A stretch of 14,055 nt of DNA from Desulfurococcales archaeon (GCA_015521265.1 WAON01000212.1:1-14055); one strand, 5' to 3'; shown: positions 1-6,812, numbered from the stretch's first letter. The notes: generated by a model not told the origin, from the sequence alone. Numbers and translations: made by a program.

Positions 1-2
1 GT

Positions 3-1517
3 AGGAAGTACAGACTCCTCTTACTAACCGGTGATCGTGGGAGGGGTAAGAGTAGTGTTCTAGGATTATACGCTGCATATATTATGAGTCGTGGAAGGGG
101 GAGGTTTATCGTTACGAGTAGGAGTATTTACGGAGTACAGTCTTTCTTCAGGATGCTTATACGTGGACTCGAGAAGCTTGGAATACAGTATAATGTTTCT
201 AGTAGGGGTGGGCTTGTAGCCCGTGTTTCTTCCGGTAAAGCACTGGTTGAATATGTTGAACCGTGGAGGGTTTCACTTGTTAAAGAGTTTTCCAAGCCTC
301 TACTAGTCGATGAAGCTGCTGGTGTTGGTGTTGCTAGGGTTAGGAGGTGGTATAGGGATATAGGCAAGGTTATTGCTTCATCAACTATTCATGGATATGA
401 GGGTAGTGGTAGGGTTTTAGTAAAGTATGTTAGGGAAGTTTTCAAGGATTCTATGGTTATTAGGTTGAAGAGGCCGGTAAGGTATTATCCGGGGGATCCT
501 TTGGAGAAGTTTATTTATCGGGTCTTTCACTTAGATGCTGAACCGCCGGATATAGAGGGGGAGCCTAGTCCTGAAAAGTTACGTTTAGTAAGAAAGGATA
601 GGGAAGAGCTTGTTAGGAATTATAATCTACTGCACAGTATTTATGGGCTCCTAGTAACGGCTCACTATAGGAACGAGCCCGATGATCTAGTATTGATCAT
701 TGATACCGACTATTTCGAGGTATACTCCGGCGTTGTAGATGAGAACATTATTGGTGTCCTCCAGGTTAGAGTGGAGGAGAAAAATAGTGAAAAAGCAATG
801 CTGATAGGGAACGTGTTGAAGCGTTACGGATTACTAGACTTGAAACCATCGGGGTTATTGAGGATTGTTAGGATAGCTGTTCATCCGGATTATCAGCGTA
901 GAGGGTTTGGGTCGAGGATGCTGGCTTTACTTGAGGAGATTTATGCTGAAAGGACCGGTTTAATTGGGGCTTTCTTTTCGGGTTTCGATACTGTTAGGTT
1001 TTGGCTTAGAAACGATTATACGCCGATCTATATAAGCCCAAGATATAATAAAGCTACTGGCGAGAAAAACATCGTAGTATTAAAGCCTATTAAGCACGGG
1101 TTTAAGCGGTTAGTTGAAGAAGCCGCCAGTATATTATATCAAAAAATAACTTATGCATCACATGTACTATACCGAGACGTCTCTTCTGAGAGGCTTTCAT
1201 GGATAATGAGTTATTTAAAGAGTAGAGAATGTAAGATAAGTAGCGTTGAGACCGATTGCCGTAGAATGAAGGTTTTCCTCGAGGCAGGCGATCACTATGA
1301 AGCCGTCATTGATTTAATCATTAAATACTGGGATCTAGTGGATTTCAACAGCCTCGACGAGCTTTCTAGGACGCTGCTGGTTGCGAGGGCGTTGCAGGGG
1401 AGGGATCTAGTCTCTATATCAGGTTTTACGAGAGTTAAGCCCGACATCATAGCTGATAGGTTGGATAAGCTTATAGTGGATATTATCTCCCTCCTTTACG
1501 ATGAGTTGTGCCGGTAA
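3..1517 (+). CDS. tmcA: tRNA(Met) cytidine acetyltransferase TmcA, 5' part cut off by the window edge
   Basis: TmcA makes N4-acetylcytidine in RNA, using acetyl-CoA and ATP. The frame is open from base 3, and the codons before the first ATG (84) encode the Walker A loop GDRGRGKS, so ATG 84 is internal and the true start lies upstream of the window. Numbering from codon 3 (504 residues visible): Walker A 10-17, Walker B LLVDEAA about 100-106, helicase motif STIHGYEGSGR 127-137, then the GNAT acetyltransferase core with the acetyl-CoA loop QRRGFGSR about 298-305, then FWLRNDYTPIYIS, typical of the family, and a C-terminal tRNA-binding tail. The missing N-terminal part should hold the DUF1726-type domain. 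The 3' end overlaps the convergent mscS gene by 35 bp. The family call is strong; target specificity (elongator tRNA-Met versus broader ac4C in hyperthermophiles) is not visible here. Confidence 0.93.
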   Translation, partial: RKYRLLLLTGDRGRGKSSVLGLYAAYIMSRGRGRFIVTSRSIYGVQSFFRMLIRGLEKLGIQYNVSSRGGLVARVSSGKALVEYVEPWRVSLVKEFSKPLLVDEAAGVGVARVRRWYRDIGKVIASSTIHGYEGSGRVLVKYVREVFKDSMVIRLKRPVRYYPGDPLEKFIYRVFHLDAEPPDIEGEPSPEKLRLVRKDREELVRNYNLLHSIYGLLVTAHYRNEPDDLVLIIDTDYFEVYSGVVDENIIGVLQVRVEEKNSEKAMLIGNVLKRYGLLDLKPSGLLRIVRIAVHPDYQRRGFGSRMLALLEEIYAERTGLIGAFFSGFDTVRFWLRNDYTPIYISPRYNKATGEKNIVVLKPIKHGFKRLVEEAASILYQKITYASHVLYRDVSSERLSWIMSYLKSRECKISSVETDCRRMKVFLEAGDHYEAVIDLIIKYWDLVDFNSLDELSRTLLVARALQGRDLVSISGFTRVKPDIIADRLDKLIVDIISLLYDELCR

Positions 1518-2361
1518 ATTCTTCCCCGGCTTCTAGTTTTATTCTTAGTGGTGTCCGGAACCATACATCGTTTTGTATGAATGGTATTTCTATGCCTGCT
1601 TCAGTTATTGCTTTCTTCATCTTCCACAATAAATCCTTGTACACCTCATACCATAGCATCCCCCTCGATGGAACCCATACTCTTACCAGTATATTCACAC
1701 TACTATCCCCTAACTCGTAGACGAATACGTCTGGTGGAGGATGTACGAGTACTAATGGGTGTTCATCGATAACCTTCTTGATCACTCCATAGGCTTTCTC
1801 CGCATCTTCTTTATAAGCAATGCCTATTACGAAGTCTAAGCGTCTAGCTTTCGTAGCCTGGTAGTTTTTGATGTGTGATTGGAATACTTCCTGGTTCGGG
1901 ATCCTGATCTTTACACCGTCTAGTCCCAGTAGTTTTGTAGATAGAATTGTTATCTCGAGTATCCAACCCGTTAACCCGTTGATATCTACTAGGTCTCCCG
2001 GACTAAAGGGTTTCTCCCAGTATAGGAATAGCCCTGAGAAAAGGTTGGCGGTGATGTTTTGTAGTGCAAATCCCAGTATTATTCCTATTATTCCTCCCGC
2101 TACGAATAAACCGGTTAAATCTATTCCTAGGGCTCCGAGAGCCGATGCTCCAACGATGAAGACGAGCGTGTAGTAGACTGCTCTAGCTATATTCCTAGCA
2201 GTTGCCTCCGGGAAGAACCTTATACTTATCTTATATGTTAGCTTCCTGAAAAGCTGGGATATGAATAAGCCGACTATTAGGATTACCGCTGCTATGAATA
2301 AACCATACCAATTGATCTGCTTCGCCCATGCATAGATGGAAGTATAATTATAACTAGGCAT
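1483..2361 (-). CDS. mscS: MscS-family small-conductance mechanosensitive ion channel
   Basis: This is a membrane channel that opens under membrane tension and releases solutes on osmotic downshock. About 292 residues, close to E. coli MscS (286). Order: TM1 (WYGLFIAAVILIVGLFISQ), TM2 (ARAVYYTLVFIVGASALGAL), the Gly/Ala-rich pore helix TM3 (GGIIGIILGFALQNITANLF), then the beta domain (KPFSPGDLVDINGLTGWILE) and the alpha/beta cytoplasmic cage ending near IPFIQNDVWF. I chose ATG 2361, which leaves a 2-nt gap after the upstream DUF432 stop and has a G-run about 10 nt upstream. A GTG at 2379 would add six residues and overlap DUF432 by 16 bp, but has no ribosome site. It is probably translated from one mRNA with DUF432. 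The last 35 bp are antisense to the end of tmcA. Confidence 0.9.
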   Translation of the reverse strand: MPSYNYTSIYAWAKQINWYGLFIAAVILIVGLFISQLFRKLTYKISIRFFPEATARNIARAVYYTLVFIVGASALGALGIDLTGLFVAGGIIGIILGFALQNITANLFSGLFLYWEKPFSPGDLVDINGLTGWILEITILSTKLLGLDGVKIRIPNQEVFQSHIKNYQATKARRLDFVIGIAYKEDAEKAYGVIKKVIDEHPLVLVHPPPDVFVYELGDSSVNILVRVWVPSRGMLWYEVYKDLLWKMKKAITEAGIEIPFIQNDVWFRTPLRIKLEAGEEFTGTTHRKGGR

Positions 2362-2363
2362 TA

Positions 2364-3080
2364 CTACTTCAACCCCCACAACATCTCTGTTTTAGCGAGT
2401 AGCCTTGGAGGCTTAAGATCTGGGGGGTCCTGTATCGGCTTATACTCTCCGCTGATCCTTCTACCATAGTAGATTGACGCTGTTGAAGGGGAGTTAGCTA
2501 CCAGTGATATATATTGTGTACATGCATTCCATGTTTCAGGTTTATAGTACAACTTCAGCGTCTGTGCATCCAATAATATCTGCCCGATCTCGACCCATGT
2601 TATATGTCTATTCCTTATATGTATATAGGCTAGTGCTTCTCCAAAACCTGTTTCCGGTTTCTTAACATATACTTTTGAATACGCATACCTAGCTACAACG
2701 CCTCTATCCGGGGGTCCGTAGAGGTAGTATTTGATTTTATGATGGGTGAATACGTCTATTACGAGGAATTTATGTAGGGGTCCGTAAGCATATACTGCTG
2801 TATCAACCGGTATCTTTATGTAGATATCAACTTCTCGACGTGGAGGAACAGCTACTGGTTTATCTAGTTTTACCAGTATATAGGTTGTAAACTTTTTGGG
2901 AAGCAGTACCGGATACATTGGTAGTAGTTCGAGCCTTGTAGCATTGTAGAGTATCCTTGAAACAACGACTTCCCCGCCACGCTTCCTCGCATACTCGATG
3001 ATACCTTTACTAGGCTTCTCAACTGTTAACTCGTAGTCATGTATAACTACTTGCTCCTTCAGTAAGCCGTATCCGGGCAA
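2364..3080 (-). CDS. DUF432-like archaeal protein, function unknown
   Basis: A 238-residue soluble protein with no signal peptide or membrane helix. It is rich in predicted beta strands (VAVPPRREVDIYIKIPVD, KIKYYLYGPPDRGVVARYAY) and resembles the archaeal DUF432 family in length and strand pattern; that match is from memory of the family, not from a search. Start is TTG 3080, reading MPGYGLLKEQ; no clear Shine-Dalgarno is seen, and no other in-frame start lies nearby. Its stop lies 2 nt before the ATG of the mscS gene, so the two are almost certainly co-transcribed and translationally linked. A role as an accessory or regulatory partner of the channel is inference from this linkage. Its upstream region carries repeated GTATAC-type motifs that may be operator sites. 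Confidence 0.75.
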   Translation of the reverse strand: MPGYGLLKEQVVIHDYELTVEKPSKGIIEYARKRGGEVVVSRILYNATRLELLPMYPVLLPKKFTTYILVKLDKPVAVPPRREVDIYIKIPVDTAVYAYGPLHKFLVIDVFTHHKIKYYLYGPPDRGVVARYAYSKVYVKKPETGFGEALAYIHIRNRHITWVEIGQILLDAQTLKLYYKPETWNACTQYISLVANSPSTASIYYGRRISGEYKPIQDPPDLKPPRLLAKTEMLWGLK

Positions 3081-3086
3081 ACCCGT

Positions 3087-3163
3087 AGTATACCCCAGTC
3101 ATTACTAGGTATACCATTAAGTACACCAATAAATAAATCAGTATATCCCCCGACAAGTACACT
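3087..3163. promoter_or_regulatory. Array of five GTAYAY motifs, possible operator region
   Basis: The divergent intergenic region contains GTATACC (3088-3094), GTATACC (3109-3115), GTACACC (3121-3127), GTATATCC (3141-3148) and GTACACT (3157-3163), all in the same orientation and mostly preceded by A. The first two palindromic GTATAC cores are 21 bp apart, two helical turns. The array lies just upstream of the DUF432 TTG and about 70 bp upstream of the winged-helix gene, so it may be an operator bound by that regulator. This is inferred from pattern only. Confidence 0.35.
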
Positions 3164-3221
3164 AAAAGAAGTAACAACAAGTCCGACTCCTTAAAGCCTT
3201 AAGAATCGTGGATTATAAAAT

Positions 3222-3229
3222 GAGGTGAT
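3222..3229 (+). promoter_or_regulatory. Strong Shine-Dalgarno that fixes the regulator start
   Basis: GAGGTGAT is complementary to the archaeal 16S rRNA 3' end. It lies about 5 nt before GTG 3234 and overlaps the alternative GTG at 3225, so 3234 is the likely start of the winged-helix gene. Confidence 0.75.
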
Positions 3230-3233
3230 AACT

Positions 3234-3503
3234 GTGTCTACAACAATTAGGATACTAGAAACGCTATCCAAAAAACCACTAAACCCCGGGGAAATATCTA
3301 GTAAAACCGGGCTACCCCGATACGAGGTTTTAGCAGCTATACATGTACTGGAGGAGCTGGGCTTTATTGAGAGAATATATTCTCGTGGGACGCATAGGGT
3401 ATATGTATTAACTAGTCTTGGGGCAAAGCTATTAGAGACTTATAAGAATGGAACCCCCCTACTGGAAGTTGTTAATAAAAGAGAAGCGGAGGCTGAAGCC
3501 TAG
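3234..3503 (+). CDS. Winged helix-turn-helix transcriptional regulator (MarR/ArsR-like)
   Basis: A small DNA-binding protein of 89 residues. The sequence shows an initial helix (TIRILETLSKKPL), a helix-turn-helix (NPGEISSKTGLPRYEVLAAIHVLEELGFIE), a beta wing (RIYSRGTHRVYVLT) and a C-terminal helix, the plan of archaeal single-domain winged-helix regulators. The charged tail (KREAEAEA) is short; there is no ligand-binding domain and no cysteine for metal sensing. Start GTG 3234 is set by a perfect Shine-Dalgarno; GTG 3225 would place that site inside the gene. The stop is followed after 2 nt by cutA, so the two form an operon. It could control its own operon and the divergent DUF432-mscS operon through the GTAYAY motif array; this target is inference. 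Confidence 0.82.
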   Translation: MSTTIRILETLSKKPLNPGEISSKTGLPRYEVLAAIHVLEELGFIERIYSRGTHRVYVLTSLGAKLLETYKNGTPLLEVVNKREAEAEA

Positions 3504-3505
3504 AA

Positions 3506-3844
3506 TTGAATAATGGTCTTAGCGGCGGCTGGATACTAGTACTCATAACAACCAGTAACCACGGCGAAGCCGAAAAGATTGCTGAGAAAATCCTCGAGGA
3601 AAAACTAGCTGCATGCGTAAACATAGTAGATAATATTGAAAGCTTATACTGGTGGAAGGGGAAGATTGAGAAGGGAGAAGAGTCGCTGATGATAATTAAG
3701 TCTAGGATTGAGAAAATGCCCGAACTCGTAGGACTTGTAAAAAAGGAGCATAGTTATGAAGTCCCCGAGATAATTGCTGTCCCAATACTTGCAGGTTCGC
3801 CGGATTATTTGAAATGGCTTGACGAGTCAACGATGGGTACTTAA
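3506..3844 (+). CDS. cutA: CutA1-type divalent cation tolerance protein
   Basis: CutA1 is a very stable trimeric, ferredoxin-like-fold protein that binds copper and other divalent cations; its true physiological role is debated. At 112 residues it matches the family length. Visible family signatures are ILVLITTSNHGEAEKIAEKI at the N-terminus, LAACVNI (34-40) with the conserved cysteine, SLYWWKGKIE (46-55), EESLMIIKS (58-66) and HSYEVPEIIAVPI (82-94). Start is TTG 3506, 2 nt after the regulator stop; the GGAGG at about 3488-3492 is rather far (13 nt), so coupling with the regulator may matter. No other in-frame start precedes the conserved strand. Operon context with a winged-helix regulator hints at metal-linked control, but the regulator shows no metal-binding cysteines. 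Confidence 0.93.
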   Translation: MNNGLSGGWILVLITTSNHGEAEKIAEKILEEKLAACVNIVDNIESLYWWKGKIEKGEESLMIIKSRIEKMPELVGLVKKEHSYEVPEIIAVPILAGSPDYLKWLDESTMGT

Positions 3845-3893
3845 ACCCTTCAATAGATCCCTAGTAACAACCCATAATAACTGCGTGTTTCCT

Positions 3894-4097
3894 ATGCCTA
3901 GAATCCTTGTTTTACCCGAGAGAAAAACTGTTGAGTTACGTGGAGATATAAGTGTTGGTGAACTGTTAAGATTACTAGGTATAGATGATCCTGATGAAGT
4001 AGCTATTGTAGTGAATGATAAGTTAATTGATGATCCTAGTATTATCATTAAGGATAATGATAGGGTTCTAGTTATAAGGCAGGGTATTGGCGGTTAG
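3894..4097 (+). CDS. Ubiquitin-fold MoaD/ThiS/SAMP-like protein ending in Gly-Gly (first copy)
   Basis: A 67-residue beta-grasp protein. It shows strand 1 (RILVLPERKTVELR), the helix motif SVGELLRLLGIDDPDEVAIVVNDKLI, strand PSIIIKDNDRVLVIR and the C-terminal tail QGIGG. A terminal GG is what E1-like enzymes adenylate in MoaD, ThiS and archaeal SAMP proteins, leading to a thiocarboxylate or an isopeptide conjugate. ATG 3894 was chosen because the beta-grasp fold begins there; a longer frame from 3819 overlaps cutA and adds a non-family leader. No Shine-Dalgarno is seen, so translation may be leaderless or coupled. It lies 49 bp after cutA. The NGxLI-type loop (VVNDKLI) is ThiS-like. Whether it serves thiamine, molybdopterin, tRNA thiolation or conjugation cannot be decided from the sequence. 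Confidence 0.85.
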   Translation: MPRILVLPERKTVELRGDISVGELLRLLGIDDPDEVAIVVNDKLIDDPSIIIKDNDRVLVIRQGIGG

Positions 4098-4184
4098 CGA
4101 TTAATATAATAGAGTGGTTAGAGGAGAATCATTAGAGAAGCTAGTAATGTAAACATCTACCTATTGTGTGCAATGGGTGGATGC

Positions 4185-4460
4185 GTGTTGCCTGTTAATG
4201 TTACGGTTGTATTCTTAGCTCGTGCAGGTGAAGTCGTAGGCAAGCATTTTGCTAGGCTCGTATTAGAAGGGGATGACCCTACGCTTATGGATTTAATCGA
4301 GGAGATTGGGCGTAGGATTAGTAAACGGTTTTATCGTGGAGTAGTTGATGGTAGGCTTGTTTTCGCAGTATTCGTTAATGGTAAACCTGTTGGCGACTTA
4401 TATTACAGGCTCCGCGATGGGGACAGGGTTGTATTTACTACTCCGGAAATGGGCGGATAG
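4185..4460 (+). CDS. Ubiquitin-fold MoaD-like protein ending in Gly-Gly (second copy)
   Basis: About 91 residues with a beta-grasp fold: strand NVTVVFLARAGEVVGKH, a helix (TLMDLIEEIGRRISKRF), the loop and strand LVFAVFVNGKPVGD, strand DGDRVVFTTPE and the C-terminal MGG. It is longer than the first copy, with a wider gap between strand 1 and the helix, as in MoaD-type proteins. The start is uncertain: TTG 4164, ATG 4173, GTG 4185 and TTG 4188 are in frame. GGTGG at 4176-4180 favours 4185 or 4188, just before strand 1. A TATA-like ttaatataat at 4101-4110 could give it its own transcript. It ends 11 bp from the end of the convergent E1-like gene, its likely activating enzyme. The pathway served is not determined. 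Confidence 0.83.
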   Translation: MLPVNVTVVFLARAGEVVGKHFARLVLEGDDPTLMDLIEEIGRRISKRFYRGVVDGRLVFAVFVNGKPVGDLYYRLRDGDRVVFTTPEMGG

Positions 4461-4471
4461 AGATTTCTTGA

Positions 4472-5200
4472 TTACTCTTCCCTACATACTGGACAGTTCG
4501 GCGAGATGTTGACTTCTACTATTTCAAATAGACCGATCAGTCCATCGTATATCAGTATTTTATTCATCAGGGGTTCTCCCTTGCCTAGGAGTAGTTTTAG
4601 TGCTTCATTAGCTTCTAGTACTCCTAATACTCCGGGGGTTGTTGGGAATACTGGTATTGGTTGTTCCATCCTCGTTTTCGATGGAAAGATGCATCTTAGG
4701 CATGGTGTCTTGCCGGGTACTAGTACTGTTAATTGTCCGTAGAATCCGTGTACGCCTGCATGTATGTATGGTTTACCGTGCCGCCATGCTGCTTTGTCTA
4801 GTATTATCCTTGTCTCCCAGTTGTCTAGTGCGTCTATGGCTAAGTCTACTTGGGGTAATATTTCATCGGCTTTCTCTATTGTGAATTTCCCTTTAACGGG
4901 TATGATCTCCGTGTTTGGGTTTATTTTTTCCAGTCTCTCCCTAGCCGCGAATACTTTTGGCTTACCAATATCGTCTACCGTGTAAAGTATTTGGCGCTGA
5001 AGATTACTCAGCTCAACTAAGCCATCATCAATAATGAAGAGCCTACCGATCCCGGCCGCAACTAGGTATATTGAAGCCGCTGAGCCCAGGCCTCCGACAC
5101 CAATTACTGCAACACTAGAACTAGCAAGCTTCTCCTGCCCATCCCTACCGATAAGAGGGATTTGCCTACTATACCTTTCCAAGTCTACCCTAGAAACCAA
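4472..5200 (-). CDS. E1-like adenylyltransferase (MoeB/ThiF/HesA/UbaA family) lacking the catalytic cysteine
   Basis: Enzymes of this family adenylate the C-terminal glycine of ubiquitin-fold proteins. The 242 residues show the N-terminal RYSRQI signature (9-14), the nucleotide loop GVGGLGS (34-40), acidic IIDDG (56-60), LSNLQRQ with the arginine finger (64-70), DIGKPK (77-82), DALDNWETR (123-131), and a structural zinc site from C167xxC170 and C236xxC239. These four are the only cysteines. The segment where MoeB, ThiF and UbaA carry the persulfide or thioester cysteine reads QPIPVFPTTPGVLGVLEANE, with none. The protein can therefore probably adenylate but not form a thioester in the usual way. 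Start TTG 5200 sits just before the conserved helix; a TTG six codons on is possible. It follows the GTPase gene by about 104 bp and faces the two GG-tailed genes tail to tail. Confidence 0.9.
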   Translation of the reverse strand: MVSRVDLERYSRQIPLIGRDGQEKLASSSVAVIGVGGLGSAASIYLVAAGIGRLFIIDDGLVELSNLQRQILYTVDDIGKPKVFAARERLEKINPNTEIIPVKGKFTIEKADEILPQVDLAIDALDNWETRIILDKAAWRHGKPYIHAGVHGFYGQLTVLVPGKTPCLRCIFPSKTRMEQPIPVFPTTPGVLGVLEANEALKLLLGKGEPLMNKILIYDGLIGLFEIVEVNISPNCPVCREE

Positions 5201-5304
5201 TTATGATCGCCGCTTAGTAAAATGTTTAACTATTGTATTGTTTTATTCATCAAGGCATAATAATTGTGTAATCACTCATTGTCCTAAAGAATCTAACTAC
5301 TGTT

Positions 5305-6102
5305 TTATCCTTGCCCCGGTTTTAAGTAGAAGGGGATCTTACCCCTATGGTAATCCCTAATAATCGTTCTCGCGGCTTCCTCAATTAATGGTTCATGTGT
5401 TTTCTTGTAGTACCATCCACGCTTAACCGCTATTTCCTCGAGGATTCTTAGCGGCTCTTTACTTTTAACACCGTAGGCTTGCCTAAAAGCGTATGGGACG
5501 TGTTTCTGTATATACTTGATCAATTCAATAGCTGGGGGAACAGGGTCTTCAAGCTGTTCGGGACTACGTCCGCGGATAATTTTTTCCAGCTCCGAGCCTT
5601 CAACGGGTATAACGCCGGGTGTATCGATCATTAATATGTTCTTCTCAACCCGGTAGAGCTGTACATGCCGTGTATAGCCTGGGCTTCCTGGTACTGGGCT
5701 TGTTGACGCTGAGTGTCTACCCTTTAAAGCGTTTATAATTGATGACTTACCGGTTTTCGGATAGCCGGTAACGCCTACTACTGCTGGTAGTGCTGGGGCA
5801 GCCTCCTTTATAGTCCTCCTAAGTATCCTAGTCCCCCAATGCTTTGTTGCAGCTATGTATACTACTCTATATCCCTGATCTCTAAATAGGGATGCCCAGT
5901 CTTCAACAATGCTCCGCGGGACGAGGTCCGCCTTGTTTAGCACTATTATTAGCTCTCTACCCATCTCTTCAACCATTCTCTCTAGCCTCCTACTCCTAGT
6001 CCCTGGAGGGTTTCTTGCGTCGAGTACTTCAAGTATAATATCAGCTCTGGCAATCACCCTTCGGAGATCACTCCAACCTGCTAGTATAAAGCCGTAGGGC
6101 AT
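5305..6102 (-). CDS. Circularly permuted GTPase of the YlqF/YawG (RbgA/NOG2-like) family
   Basis: GTPases of this family act in large-subunit ribosome assembly in bacteria and eukaryotes. The 265 residues show the permuted motif order: DARNP (28-32), G4 NKAD (56-59), G5-like IAATKHWG (83-90), G1 GYPKTGKS (113-120), G2 within PGYTRHVQ (T144) and G3 DTPG (160-163). A C-terminal helical domain follows (PPAIELIKYIQKH..., to about 240), as in the family. The normal catalytic Gln after DTPG is replaced by hydrophobic Val, usual for these HAS-GTPases. ATG 6102 lies 2 nt after the stop of the AK6-like kinase, so the pair is one operon. A role in archaeal 50S biogenesis is inferred from the family. 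Confidence 0.92.
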   Translation of the reverse strand: MPYGFILAGWSDLRRVIARADIILEVLDARNPPGTRSRRLERMVEEMGRELIIVLNKADLVPRSIVEDWASLFRDQGYRVVYIAATKHWGTRILRRTIKEAAPALPAVVGVTGYPKTGKSSIINALKGRHSASTSPVPGSPGYTRHVQLYRVEKNILMIDTPGVIPVEGSELEKIIRGRSPEQLEDPVPPAIELIKYIQKHVPYAFRQAYGVKSKEPLRILEEIAVKRGWYYKKTHEPLIEEAARTIIRDYHRGKIPFYLKPGQG

Positions 6103-6104
6103 TC

Positions 6105-6719
6105 CTAGTATTCCCCATGCTTATCGAGTATTTTGGGACCGATTAACTCGAGCCAATCAATCCACTTCTTCATACTACTCTTTCTTTTTCCCCTAATAAT
6201 AGCTATAATCTCCCTAACAATTTCCTCTATGTTCTTATTAGTAGTATCGATCTCGTATACTTTCTCCTCCGGATAGTGTTCTAGAACATTACTGGTAACC
6301 ACGCCAAGTATTTCAGCCATTACGTTTTCCTTGATCTTGTGGAGCGGCCAATCCTTTCTCTTGGATAATCTTTTTTCAAGCTCTAATGGGTTTGTTCTTA
6401 GTATGATTATATAATCGACCATATTTGGATCCAGTATTTCCGGGTAATGTATATCGATTACAACTGGTTTATTGCTCTCCCTAATAATTGACTCTAGTTT
6501 TTCTATAAGCTTTTCTTCGTCGATAATGTAGCTCCTTCTATACTCGTCGTAGCCCGTATATATCCTATTATCAATAACATATCTACTCACATCGATGTGT
6601 AAACCGTTTATCTCCTCGACTAGTCTCCTAGATACACTAGTCTTGCCTGTTCCCGGAGTACCAGTTATAACAATCACTATTTTCCCAATAGATCTCTCCA
6701 CTCTCTTATTAGCACTCAA
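6105..6719 (-). CDS. AK6/Fap7-type adenylate kinase-like NTPase
   Basis: AK6/Fap7 proteins are P-loop adenylate kinase-ATPases that help mature small-subunit rRNA, acting with ribosomal protein S11 (yeast Rps14). In the 204 residues the P-loop GTPGTGKT is at 20-27, the AK6-specific segment YTGYDEYRRSYIIDEEKL at 54-71 matches the human AK6 YDGYDEEYDCPILDEDRV region, the D-x-H Walker B (D89, H91) is conserved, and LRTNPLELEKRLSKR (107-121) plus NVMAEILGVV are as in the family. The final 25 residues (KKWIDWLELIGPKILDKHGEY) extend past the usual domain. Start TTG 6719; V7 and V15 are GTG alternatives without a better ribosome site. It is co-transcribed with the permuted GTPase (2-nt gap), and both families point to ribosome assembly. 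Confidence 0.9.
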   Translation of the reverse strand: MSANKRVERSIGKIVIVITGTPGTGKTSVSRRLVEEINGLHIDVSRYVIDNRIYTGYDEYRRSYIIDEEKLIEKLESIIRESNKPVVIDIHYPEILDPNMVDYIIILRTNPLELEKRLSKRKDWPLHKIKENVMAEILGVVTSNVLEHYPEEKVYEIDTTNKNIEEIVREIIAIIRGKRKSSMKKWIDWLELIGPKILDKHGEY

Positions 6720-6733
6720 TTACTAATCCCCGG

Positions 6734-6786
6734 ATTCATTCTGGTTAGTGTATCGCCTTTATAGTATTAGTATAATACACTGAATC
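6734..6786. promoter_or_regulatory. Divergent promoter region with an inverted repeat
   Basis: Between the AK6-like gene and the DUF1152 gene lies a two-part inverted repeat: GATTCA (6734-6739) pairs with TGAATC (6781-6786), and AGTGTAT (6747-6753) with ATACACT (6775-6781). TATA-like tataat sits at 6771-6776, about 40 bp before ATG 6813. It may be an operator or divergent promoter; pattern only. Confidence 0.3.
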
Positions 6787-6812
6787 AATAATTATAGGCA
6801 GGTTGAACGGCG

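Noticed and set aside
84..1517. tmcA taken as a complete gene starting at ATG 84
   Set aside because: The same frame is open to base 3 and encodes the Walker A loop just before this ATG, so it is an internal methionine.
1868..2173. Open frame antisense to mscS
   Set aside because: It lies wholly within the conserved mscS coding region, with low-complexity Ser/Pro/Ile composition and no ribosome site.
3212..3221. TATA box attataaaat for the winged-helix gene
   Set aside because: It would place the transcription start downstream of GTG 3234 and its Shine-Dalgarno site, so it is unlikely to be the working promoter of this gene.
3819..3893. N-terminal extension of the first ubiquitin-like gene overlapping cutA
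   Set aside because: The extra 25 residues do not fit the beta-grasp fold; the family sequence begins at ATG 3894.
5034..5360. Open frame on the + strand across the E1-like gene and the following gap
   Set aside because: It is mostly antisense to the E1-like and GTPase genes, and its Ser/Pro/Leu-rich translation looks like a shadow frame.
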